From positions 1-16,632 of the forward strand of contig JAKPNC010000101.1 in the NCBI GenBank assembly GCA_029548585.1: DNA of 16,632 nt, given 5' to 3'. A program made the position numbers and the translations under genes. Numbering within the stretch: the stretch's first letter is position 1; the number at the start of each line of letters is the position of its first letter. Under the pieces are notes generated by a model that was given only the letters and a program-made list of their open reading frames with translations, did not search any database and was not told the origin of the DNA. The stretch is from a bacterium (GTDB lineage Bacteria; Ratteibacteria; UBA8468; B48-G9; JAFGKM01). Positions 1-8,105 of the stretch are shown in pieces.

Positions 1-934
1 TTTCCGCCATATTCAAAAGGGCCACTTCCCTGGCATACTCTACGGATTCCATGCTTTTCAACCTTTCGTATTGCCTGCGGGCCCCGCTGTAATCGCCTGA
101 TATGAGAAGCTTCTCCGCGGCAGCCAGTATTTCCGGCATCACTCCCTGTGAAGCAATGGCCAATTTCCTTATTTCGCCCAATTTCAGGGCCCTGTTGAAA
201 AAAGCTATTTCATCCATATCAAGGACCACATTGCCGGCAGGTCCCCCGTCATTGCCTATCACGAGAAAATCGCCGGAAGATGAAGGAGTGTATGGCCCGG
301 AATACTCGTATTTCCCGGCCAGCACACCGTTAAGGTATATCTGCATTTGACCGCCGTCCCATGCAGCGGCAAAGTGATGCCACAAATTGTCGGGAACAGA
401 TATGTCGCTTGTAACCCTGTAACTGCCTCCGGGATGTCCCAACCCGAACCTTATCGTGTTGACCTTATCGTAGGACGTGGCAATCCCCCAGCCCCGTTCC
501 CATCCGTCAACGCAGACAAGATTGCCCCCCTGGCCTCCACCCGAAGAAGGGATACTGCCGGGGCCCTGCCTGCGGAACCACACGCTCACTGTAAAGGAAT
601 TGCCTTTTATATCAAGCGCAGGGCCGCGGTAACATCCACCGTCAAGCCTGACCGCCTTCTTTCCTTCAACCCTTCCGTCTACTACCTTCAGATCTTCAAA
701 AGACCTGTCACCTTCCTTGTAAGGTACGAAAAGAAGATCCGCCCCGCTGTTTTTAAGGTCCTTCACGATGCTGTTTTTATCCTTTACATTTTCAAAAGTG
801 TAATACCTTGTCACTGCGGGATCCTGCCTGAGAGACTCCCTGCCTGAAAACCATTTTCTGTAACCTTCTCCTTCCGGATAAAGGAAAGATGAGGTAAAAA
901 ACAGAATGACCGCAACATATTTCAATCTTCCCAT
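1..934 (-). CDS. Secreted LamG-TPR protein, 3' part cut off by window edge
   Basis: The reading frame is open from an ATG at 934 to the left edge (311 codons visible, C-terminus missing). The start is supported by an AGGGGG site 6 bases upstream and by a signal-peptide-like N-terminus (MGRLKYVAVILFFTSSF). After a short linker, residues about 41-260 form a LamG/concanavalin A-like beta-sandwich, with WFRRQGPG, the PDNLWHHFAAAWDG stretch and LDMDEIAFFN typical of that fold. A TPR-like unit begins near residue 275 (GDYSGARRQYERLKSME). Residues 41-52 (VTRYYTFENVKD) are identical, at the same positions, to the large protein encoded at 3610-7764, so the two are paralogues. Function is probably binding of a polysaccharide or surface glycan outside the cytoplasm. 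Whether a catalytic beta-helix follows, as in the paralogue, cannot be seen. Confidence 0.88.
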   Translation of the reverse strand, partial: MGRLKYVAVILFFTSSFLYPEGEGYRKWFSGRESLRQDPAVTRYYTFENVKDKNSIVKDLKNSGADLLFVPYKEGDRSFEDLKVVDGRVEGKKAVRLDGGCYRGPALDIKGNSFTVSVWFRRQGPGSIPSSGGGQGGNLVCVDGWERGWGIATSYDKVNTIRFGLGHPGGSYRVTSDISVPDNLWHHFAAAWDGGQMQIYLNGVLAGKYEYSGPYTPSSSGDFLVIGNDGGPAGNVVLDMDEIAFFNRALKLGEIRKLAIASQGVMPEILAAAEKLLISGDYSGARRQYERLKSMESVEYAREVALLNMAE

Positions 935-1285
935 GAATTTCCCCCTATTGAACAAGGCCGTTCTGCAAAATTCAGCTATGCTTTGAGTAGTGTTTCTATA
1001 AGTCTTTCAATGGTTTATAAGTGTTTGTAGCCATCCCTCCCACTCTGTCACCCCGGGATGTTTCTGCTCAGGACATCCCCTTCCCCGGGGGTAAGGAAAA
1101 GCAACCTTGTGGCTTGTATGAGGTTGCAGGTTCCATGCTGCCAGTAACGCTTCCGGCCGCTTCTCTGAAAGCAATGGACATAAAGGACGCTAAAATAAAA
1201 TCATGAAACAGACACCTCTGGCGTTTCCTGACATTGAGCCTCCGTTATATCAGGTCAATAAACATTTTAATTTACGCCTCTGATT
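935..1285. other. Intergenic region with a GC-rich inverted repeat
   Basis: There is no convincing gene in these 351 bases between two minus-strand genes. They contain a perfect 7-base inverted repeat, GGGATGT (1055-1061) and ACATCCC (1073-1079), with an 11-base spacer and flanked by CCCCGGG-type runs at 1051-1057 and 1083-1089 that could pair in alternative ways. On the minus strand it is not followed by a T run, so it is not a clear intrinsic terminator for the TPR gene ending at 1286; it could lie in the leader of the gene starting at 934. The stretch just upstream of 934 is AT-rich but shows no promoter I would defend. Confidence 0.4.
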
Positions 1286-3490
1286 CTAATTGTATATGTA
1301 AAGAATCCTCTGCTCTATCTCCCGTTTCAGAGAATCATCGATCCCTTCCATCTTGAGTATCTTCCTGTATTCCTCTCTTGCCCGCGAATATTCCTGCTGG
1401 GCCCTGTAAGTCTCGGCTATGTTCCTTTGGGCTTCTGCCCTTTCGGCAAGGCCTGCCCCGTCTATTCCCAGAACCCTTAAATACTCTTTTCTCGCATCTT
1501 CATATTTCTGCTCTATTGAGAAGGCCTCTCCTGCAAGAAAGGCGGCCTGCGCCTTTTCGCCGGAAGGGGCATCCTGCATCCTCAAAACTGCGATGCACTC
1601 ATCCCTTGCCTTTTGATATTCATTCCGCGCAAGGTGTATGTTCCCCATCTCTATGCGGACAACTGCCTTTTGTCTTCCCGTAATAACCCCGGATGAGAGC
1701 GCCTTTTCAAATTCTTTACCAGCCTCATCATATGATCTTTCGAAAATGAGCGTACGTCCTTTTCTCATATGGGTGGCCGGTACGTTTTCGCCTATTTTGG
1801 ACTCTATACTCTTTATGATGCTTTCAGAAATTCTGGTTGCCCCGCCGCATTCAAGGCAGGGGACGTAGAAAGATATTGCCTGGTCTTTCTTGCCCTCGGC
1901 CCAATAACTGTCCCCGGTAAGCCTTAACATATCAGCCCGTGTTTCAGCGACCTGGCTTGAGGCCCAGTCAGGAACCCCGGTCTCCGCCCATACGGCCATA
2001 CGCCTGTAATTCTCCCTTTCCTTCTCGTAGTTGCCTTCTTTCCTGTACATTTCCCCTGCCCTGATAAAGGAATTCCGTTTATTCCTGAAAAATAAAGAGT
2101 CGGAAGCAATGATCTCTTCGTGAACCTTCAGAGATTCCTCAAACTTTCCTTCGGACTCGTAGGTTGAGGCAATTACCGCAAGAAGTTCAACCCTGCTGTA
2201 AGGGTTTACATCATCCACGTTAAGGGCGCGAATGTACGACTCTCTCGCCTTTTCGTAATCCTTCTCCCTGGCGTAAAAGTCGCCAATCTTCCTGTTTGCG
2301 TCAAACCTGTTCACGAAGGTGGTTGCCTCCATTGAAAGGATCCTTTCATATGCATCCCTTGCTTTCCCGTAATCCTTCCCGTTGGCATGTATCTCTCCTA
2401 TCCTGAACTGGGCAGAAACCCTTTCAAGTGGAGTCGACTCTTTCATCCTTTGAACGTTTTCAAGTGCGGCAACGGCCTTACCGGGGTTCTTTTCCTTCAC
2501 ATAGGTGTCAGCTAACCTGAAAGCCGCAACAATTCTCAGGGAGTCTTCCGCCTTTTCATCCTTAACTATCTTTTCAAGGACATCCCTCTCTCCGGTGTAA
2601 TCTTTCAATTCCGAATAAGCCTCGGCTTTCTTGAAAAGAAAACCTGCCCTGGCCTTATCGTCAGGATTCTCCGTGTCAAGAATTACACTGTATGTCTCAA
2701 TCGCTTTCATGTACTCCTTTGCCTTTAAGTGGCTTTCAGCAATCTTCCCGAGCGCCCCGATTCTCTCTTCGGTGGTTTTGGATAAACCGAGCGCCGCCCT
2801 GAAATCTTCTATGGCCGCAACGTAATCACCCTGGTCAATTTTCTTTTTCCCCTCATTGAAAGCATCTTCGTAATTGAGCCAGGAAGATGTCCGTTTGTGA
2901 ATTATTTCAACCTCGTCAAAAGAGGCGCCTGTATCGCTGAACAAAGCAAGTATCACGGCATTTACCCTCTGGCCGCCGGGACTTTTTTCCGGTATCTTTA
3001 TAATTCCGGACTCTTTCTTCCATTCCGGGCCGGTTTTTACGGTAAAGAGAGAGGAGCCTGTAAACCTGTTACCCTTTCCTTCATCCCTGTAATAGAAGTA
3101 GAGTGTGGCCCCTGCAGGCTTTTGCCTGGGATCTTTAACGTAAAAGCTTACAGTAATATCGTCACCGGCCGTTACGTCGATATGCTTACTGTGCATGAAA
3201 TGGCCCTTCAGATATATGGAATTTTTGCCTGAGAAGGAAAAGTTTTCGCCGCTCAAAATCCTGTATTCCCCGTTTTTGAAAGCGCCTTGGTTGGGAACCC
3301 AGCCCTCAGGTAAAACGAGAGGTTCTTCAAATTTCCATCCGGCCTTCCTGAGCCCTTCGGCGAAACCCTCCTTTTCTTCAACAACCCTGACCTTCTCAAA
3401 ACCTGGGTTTGCCAGCTGGCCTCTTGCGCATACCGGCACGAGAAGAAAGAAAGCAGCAGAAACCATTATCCTGCCTTTGATGCCTGCCAT
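1286..3490 (-). CDS. Secreted TPR-array protein with N-terminal beta-sandwich domain
   Basis: This 734-residue protein starts at the ATG at 3490. I chose it because GGAGG lies 7 bases upstream and a signal peptide (residues about 1-24, MAGIKGRIMVSAAFFLLVPV then CARGQ) begins there; the frame stays open further upstream to 3607, but those residues look untranslated. Residues about 26-200 resemble a galactose-binding/CBM4_9-like beta-sandwich (NPGFE near the start, LPEGW, FYVKDP, then FDEVEI at the end). Residues about 203-734 are roughly 13 TPR-like helical hairpins of about 38-42 residues, recognised by recurring patterns such as YxKARxxYxRIL and AETYRAQQEYSRAREEY. No enzymatic motif is visible. 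TPR arrays bind proteins, so it may be an extracytoplasmic scaffold beside the glycan-acting neighbours. The cysteine in PVCARG is not a good lipobox. Confidence 0.88.
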   Translation of the reverse strand: MAGIKGRIMVSAAFFLLVPVCARGQLANPGFEKVRVVEEKEGFAEGLRKAGWKFEEPLVLPEGWVPNQGAFKNGEYRILSGENFSFSGKNSIYLKGHFMHSKHIDVTAGDDITVSFYVKDPRQKPAGATLYFYYRDEGKGNRFTGSSLFTVKTGPEWKKESGIIKIPEKSPGGQRVNAVILALFSDTGASFDEVEIIHKRTSSWLNYEDAFNEGKKKIDQGDYVAAIEDFRAALGLSKTTEERIGALGKIAESHLKAKEYMKAIETYSVILDTENPDDKARAGFLFKKAEAYSELKDYTGERDVLEKIVKDEKAEDSLRIVAAFRLADTYVKEKNPGKAVAALENVQRMKESTPLERVSAQFRIGEIHANGKDYGKARDAYERILSMEATTFVNRFDANRKIGDFYAREKDYEKARESYIRALNVDDVNPYSRVELLAVIASTYESEGKFEESLKVHEEIIASDSLFFRNKRNSFIRAGEMYRKEGNYEKERENYRRMAVWAETGVPDWASSQVAETRADMLRLTGDSYWAEGKKDQAISFYVPCLECGGATRISESIIKSIESKIGENVPATHMRKGRTLIFERSYDEAGKEFEKALSSGVITGRQKAVVRIEMGNIHLARNEYQKARDECIAVLRMQDAPSGEKAQAAFLAGEAFSIEQKYEDARKEYLRVLGIDGAGLAERAEAQRNIAETYRAQQEYSRAREEYRKILKMEGIDDSLKREIEQRILYIYN

Positions 3491-3531
3491 GTCAAACCTC
3501 CATTTATTAACAAACCGCGTGAAAGAAAGAG

Positions 3532-3563
3532 AAAAAAATGAAACCGTTTTTTTTTGACGGGTT
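3532..3563 (-). terminator. Possible intrinsic terminator after the LamG/beta-helix gene
   Basis: On the minus strand, about 47 bases after the stop codon at 3610, AACCCGT and ACGGTTT can pair with one mismatch across a 9-base A-rich loop (arms at 3557-3563 and 3541-3547). A T-rich tract including seven T follows (complement of 3532-3538). The stem is short and not GC-rich, so the terminator would be weak. It would separate the large gene from the TPR gene starting at 3490. Confidence 0.4.
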
Positions 3564-3609
3564 GAAGTATCATATCCTCCCCCGTGCCTCTCCATTAAAC
3601 ATATCAAGC

Positions 3610-6600
3610 CTACCTGGAGAATTTCAGGATTCCGCCATTATCCAGGCGCCATGCGGATCCACCCGTGAAGACCCAGGCGAGCCATCCTCCCCTCTTGGCT
3701 GCGCCCACATTAAACCTCACGGAATCCTGTTTCGCAGGATTTATATTCAGGGCAGCGAGAGGTATCTTCCACTCGGCCGTCCAGTGACAATCTTCACTGT
3801 TGACCACGAAAGCCTTGAACTCTGTTTTCTTTTTGAGGTATTCAAGTATCCTGCCGGGCATAAGAAAATTGTTAGGGATCTCGAGGCGCCCGTCGGAATA
3901 GCCGGAAAAAATGTAAACCGGCCCTGTTTTTATACTTCTCTGCCACCACCAGGTATTTTCATCGTGGAGCCCCTCTATCGATATCTCGCTGATAAGGGAC
4001 GGATACTTTTCTTTTTCGTTCATACCAGGTCTGAAAGGATTGGGGGTGTTTTCAATGGCTACGTAGAGGTATTTATCATCGTAGGTTATCCATGCATAGC
4101 TCCTGTCACCCTTGCGCCTTTCTTCAGACAGGGGATAAATTATATCCTCTATGACAACGGCCTTGCTCCTGTCGAGACCTTCCCATTCCCCCTTTTCGAG
4201 TTTTCCGTCAATAGAAACCGGAGAAATCCTTCTCCGGGCATCATGAAAGACAGGCTTATTGACAAAAGGAAGCGGGTCAAAGCTTACAGTTGAAGACGGA
4301 AGTGATGAAAGTTTCTCTGGCTTGTAATATTTGCCAGCCGGGGACCGTTTAACGGGCCAGCTTGCGCGCAGGGGATCTTCATACAACCCTATCTTCCCGA
4401 AAGGTATGGTGTCGAATCCCGTTTTCCCGTAGACCGGAGAACCGGTCCTTATGGAAAAATCCAATGCTTCAGGATTTACAAACACGGGGTCTGTGCCATC
4501 CAGATTATTCCTGACAACGTATGTCTCCAGGATCTCCTGATTTGACTGGAAAACCGCATACTCTTTCAAAAATTCCCCCCCTGTATTTATGTTGCGCTCG
4601 TTTAAGGCATTTCTCGGAAGTCCAACGTTCTTGTAACTTGTTATATTTCGCAACTGCGGATACCTGCTTGCCCAGGGTGGCCTGTTATGCCTGATCATCG
4701 AAAGCATATTGTCTTCCCATCTTTTCCTTGATATTACGTTATTCAATATGCTGGACCTGTCGCCCTGGAGAACGCTAAGCCGATTCTCAATAAATACGTT
4801 GTTCTCCAGCCTCGAATCGGCCCCGTGGGTAAAAACGGCTGTGCCGGTACAGCGACACAGTATGTTGCCTACCATGGTGACCCCTGCGTTCAATGCGTCT
4901 ATATATATACAGTTTATCCCAGGATTAACGTAGGGAACCGCTGACGAATGTTCCGTAACATGGTGAATAAAGTTGTATCTCAAAACGATTCCCCTGTTCA
5001 AAAGATACCTCGGCTCGCCGTAAAGGTATATTGCGCCGGCATCTTTGGCTTCATGTACCACGTCGTATATCTCGTTGTACTCTATTACATGGTTGTTACG
5101 ATCCATGGAGATCGCCTGGTGGGGGCTGTCAGAAATAAGGTTGTGAGAAATCCTCTGTCCCACGCCGTCTATCCAGACAGCCGGCCTGTATCCGCCATCA
5201 AACCTGTTGAAATGGTGGATATGGTTATTCTCAACACAGTGTCCGGCAGGAATAAGGTTCTCCCTGGAACCGCCATCAACACGGACACCTCCCTCTCCTG
5301 TGTTGTATATATCGCACCCGACAACGCTGTTCCTCCAGCCCCCTGAGATATTTATTCCGTCCTGCCCTGTATTCCTTATAGTGCATCCGGCTATCATAAC
5401 GTCTCTGCATCCGTTGACCTGGACAGCATTTCTCCTGGTGGCTTCCATGGTAAGGTTGTAAAGAACGATGTTAGATGAGCCTTTCATCGTCACTATGGGG
5501 CCATTTAAGACTGAAGCAATAACTTCCGCTCCCTTTATATCTGCGGGAGGAGAAAAGTAGAGTTTCCCGGCATCCCTGTCCACGTAAAATTCTCCGGGCG
5601 CAGAAAGCTCCCCCAGTATGTTGTAGAAAAAGTATGGCACATCCTTCCTGACGGGCATATCGTAACGGGACCATGCGCTGATATGGTGCCTGATGTCAGG
5701 TCCAAGGTTGACTATGCGTTTCTCTGAGTCTATGCTCAATACAGGGGTGTGTATCCTGTCCCAGGGCTGCATGAAGTATCCGAGCGCCCAGATATCCTTC
5801 TCTTCCTTCCACCTGCCCGGCCTGTCGCCCGAGTATTTAAACTTTCCCTTCTGGTAAGCATAAGCCCCGGTCCCGCCGTCTCCCCCGGGATTGACAAAAT
5901 CATGGACAAGGAGCCATCCATCTTTCGGCCACCTGGCCAGTCTCATCGGTTCGGAGTTGAAAAATAACTCCAGCGCCGCCGGCCTTGAACCTCCCGATCC
6001 CCTGTTTACAAGCCTGCCGAAATCATTTATGCCAGACTGCCTTAGGTCCGCCACCATGATTCTGCCCCTCGATTCTGCGGGAAGCCTCGAAATGATTTTC
6101 GGGTCTGAAACGGGATTAAAATTGGAAACCGGCTTTCCACCGATAAGCCTTGCTTCTTCTCCGGGGTAACCCCGGTATACCACGGGAGAACCGTCTGAAC
6201 CGGAATCTTCATTTCCAAAAGTAATGGTATCCCCGAGAAAATAATTGCCTCCCCTGAGAAAAACGGTTACGCCCCCGGGTGGTATCCCCCGGCCTGAATT
6301 CATCTGCCTGACATAATCCCTGGCACGAATTATCGTAGCAAAAGGTTTTTCAAGCGTGCCTGGATTATCGTCTTTCCCCGAAGGAGACACGTATATCTTC
6401 CGGCCGGGTTTTTCTACAAGCTCAGCCCTTCTCACCTGAATGCTTTTTTCTTCGCTCCCGTCGGGAAGTCCGTCTATGGAGTATAGCCTGTCGGTGATAT
6501 CCAGCCTGTATTCCTCGTGGGGATAGGATGAGGTATCCTGCTCCTTAAGGAGAAGGTTGTATATATCGCGCGCCTTCTGGTATTTTCTTTCCATCCGGTA

Positions 6601-7764
6601 AGAATCCCCCGCAAGAAGCCTCGCCTTAAAAAGATGGTGTGGAAGAGCTTCCTTTACCCCGGGCACCTGGCTATAAAGCCTGCGCGCACCGCCATAATTC
6701 CCCTCTTCGATGAATGTTTCAGCCTGCCTGAAGAGCGCATATATCCGGTAGTAGTCGGAGAGTCCATCGAGGGAGTATATTTCACCATAAACCTTGTGAC
6801 AGGACCTGTAATCCTTTTCAAGCCGGAAACTCTCGGCGATATTGAAGAGGGCCATTTCTGCCGCAGATTCCACGGACTTCATCTTCTTAAGCTTCTCATA
6901 TTCAAGGCGGGCTCCCCTGAAATCACCCCCCATAATGCATCTGTCAGCCGCTCTGAAAACAGCATTTGCGGGACTTGAGCCTGCCCGTGCCAGGACTCTT
7001 ATCTCGTCCGAAGAGAGTGGCTCGTTGTATAAAACAGCCTCGTCCATGTCAAGAACCAGCGAGCCCGTTGAATCCCCCGCATTGCCCAGCCTCAAAACAT
7101 CTTCCTTGCGCCCGGGGACGTAACTGCCGTTGAATTCCTTCCTGCCTACCGTTATGCCGTTAAAATATATCAGCATCTCTTTACCATCCCATGTTGCGGC
7201 AAGGTGGTGCCACACATTGTCCGGTATAGATACGTTGCTCACCGCCATTTCACTGCCGCCCGGCTGCCCCAGGCAGAAACGGATGGTATTAAAGCTATCG
7301 TAGACAGTGGCTATGCGCCAGCCCCTGTCCCATCCTGCCACCGACACCAGCGCCCCTTCTTCCACCATGCTTGCCGCGGCCAGTCCGCCGGGTCCCTGCC
7401 TGCGGAACCAGCATGAGAATGTAAACCTTTTATTCTCAGGGTTGAAACCTATTCCCTCGTACCTTCCCATGTTCAGCCTGACGGCCTTCTTGCCTTCAAA
7501 CCTTCCTTCCACAACCGCCAGATCGTCTGAAACTTTGTCTCCTTCACGGGGGGGTGAGTACACAAGGTCCGCCCCGCTTCCTTTCACTTCCTCAACGACA
7601 CTTCTGCCGTCCTTTACGTTCTCAAAGGTATAATACCTTGTAACCCTCGAATCCCGTATTATGGATTCCCTCTGGTTCAGCCACCTTGAATACCCGTTCT
7701 CCTGGCCTTTAAGACCACTGACCATCAAAGTCAAAAAAAACAAGAAAAAGATTCCTCTCTTCAT
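3610..7764 (-). CDS. Secreted multidomain LamG / TPR / parallel beta-helix / CBM9-like protein
   Basis: This 1384-residue protein starts at the ATG at 7764 (GGGAGGG about 10 bases upstream, signal peptide MKRGIFFLFFLTLMVSGLKG directly after); the upstream in-frame TTG at 7803 is less likely. Domains in order: LamG-like sandwich (about 41-262), TPR-like hairpins (about 263-440), a long right-handed parallel beta-helix (about 456-1130), and a CBM9/DOMON-like sandwich (about 1183-1384, opening SIDGKLEKGEW, then DDKYLYVAIENT). The helix opens with IYVSPSGKDDNPGTLEKPFA, the usual start of secreted beta-helix glycosidases and lyases, and carries NEIYDVVHEAKDAGAIYLYG, recalling GH141-like proteins. 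Repeating N-x-I/V-x-x-C/N rungs are clear at 760-1010. It is probably a polysaccharide-active enzyme or binder outside the cell. The exact reaction is not assignable; catalytic acids cannot be placed without a structure. Confidence 0.9.
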   Translation of the reverse strand: MKRGIFFLFFLTLMVSGLKGQENGYSRWLNQRESIIRDSRVTRYYTFENVKDGRSVVEEVKGSGADLVYSPPREGDKVSDDLAVVEGRFEGKKAVRLNMGRYEGIGFNPENKRFTFSCWFRRQGPGGLAAASMVEEGALVSVAGWDRGWRIATVYDSFNTIRFCLGQPGGSEMAVSNVSIPDNVWHHLAATWDGKEMLIYFNGITVGRKEFNGSYVPGRKEDVLRLGNAGDSTGSLVLDMDEAVLYNEPLSSDEIRVLARAGSSPANAVFRAADRCIMGGDFRGARLEYEKLKKMKSVESAAEMALFNIAESFRLEKDYRSCHKVYGEIYSLDGLSDYYRIYALFRQAETFIEEGNYGGARRLYSQVPGVKEALPHHLFKARLLAGDSYRMERKYQKARDIYNLLLKEQDTSSYPHEEYRLDITDRLYSIDGLPDGSEEKSIQVRRAELVEKPGRKIYVSPSGKDDNPGTLEKPFATIIRARDYVRQMNSGRGIPPGGVTVFLRGGNYFLGDTITFGNEDSGSDGSPVVYRGYPGEEARLIGGKPVSNFNPVSDPKIISRLPAESRGRIMVADLRQSGINDFGRLVNRGSGGSRPAALELFFNSEPMRLARWPKDGWLLVHDFVNPGGDGGTGAYAYQKGKFKYSGDRPGRWKEEKDIWALGYFMQPWDRIHTPVLSIDSEKRIVNLGPDIRHHISAWSRYDMPVRKDVPYFFYNILGELSAPGEFYVDRDAGKLYFSPPADIKGAEVIASVLNGPIVTMKGSSNIVLYNLTMEATRRNAVQVNGCRDVMIAGCTIRNTGQDGINISGGWRNSVVGCDIYNTGEGGVRVDGGSRENLIPAGHCVENNHIHHFNRFDGGYRPAVWIDGVGQRISHNLISDSPHQAISMDRNNHVIEYNEIYDVVHEAKDAGAIYLYGEPRYLLNRGIVLRYNFIHHVTEHSSAVPYVNPGINCIYIDALNAGVTMVGNILCRCTGTAVFTHGADSRLENNVFIENRLSVLQGDRSSILNNVISRKRWEDNMLSMIRHNRPPWASRYPQLRNITSYKNVGLPRNALNERNINTGGEFLKEYAVFQSNQEILETYVVRNNLDGTDPVFVNPEALDFSIRTGSPVYGKTGFDTIPFGKIGLYEDPLRASWPVKRSPAGKYYKPEKLSSLPSSTVSFDPLPFVNKPVFHDARRRISPVSIDGKLEKGEWEGLDRSKAVVIEDIIYPLSEERRKGDRSYAWITYDDKYLYVAIENTPNPFRPGMNEKEKYPSLISEISIEGLHDENTWWWQRSIKTGPVYIFSGYSDGRLEIPNNFLMPGRILEYLKKKTEFKAFVVNSEDCHWTAEWKIPLAALNINPAKQDSVRFNVGAAKRGGWLAWVFTGGSAWRLDNGGILKFSR

Positions 7765-8105
7765 ATATATTGGCCCTCCCTGAAAAAGAAACGGTTCCGC
7801 CAAACATACCTATGTTTTTATCTGATTTTTCTCCCTCTCCCGTGAAATACCCCTTGCCCACATCTCCCATACATCAGGCTATCACTAACTCATATCTCTC
7901 CTCCCTGAGGAGAGGGTGAAGAGAAAGAAGTATATATTCCCCCTCTTGCGCCACTTATACTTTGGCAGACTGCTCCAGGGAAAAGAACCTCTTAATATGG
8001 CGATCCATAGATAAAAATTTTTATTTCTTTCCGGCTTCGGCAAAAAAACCTTTTAATGCCGCTTGTATTGATTTTTTTTACCTGCCTCCTCACGACTCTC
8101 CGGAA
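7765..8105. other. Intergenic region between glycosidase and LamG/beta-helix genes
   Basis: There is no gene in these 341 bases. They hold the ribosome binding site of the gene starting at 7764, a perfect hairpin at 7896-7914 (listed separately), purine/pyrimidine-biased stretches (for example GGGTGAAGAGAAAGAAG), and an AT palindrome ATAAAAATTTTTAT at 8011-8024. I see no sigma70 promoter with both boxes and correct spacing in the minus direction, although the spacing between genes makes an own promoter for the large gene plausible. Confidence 0.4.
7896..7914. repeat. Perfect 8-bp hairpin, possible dispersed intergenic palindrome
   Basis: CTCTCCTC (7896-7903) and GAGGAGAG (7907-7914) pair perfectly over a CCT loop. 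No T run follows on either strand, so it is not a standard intrinsic terminator. The composition (CCCTCTCC / GGAGAGGG with GTGAAG next to it) resembles short dispersed palindromes common between genes in many bacteria. Only one copy is visible here. Confidence 0.4.

Noticed and set aside
1021..1206. 61-codon plus-strand frame in the first gap
   Set aside because: GTG start without Shine-Dalgarno, runs against all neighbouring genes, and spans the inverted repeat.
3538..4293. 251-codon plus-strand frame opposite the large LamG gene
   Set aside because: Shadow of the real minus-strand gene, whose domains are clear; no ribosome binding site.
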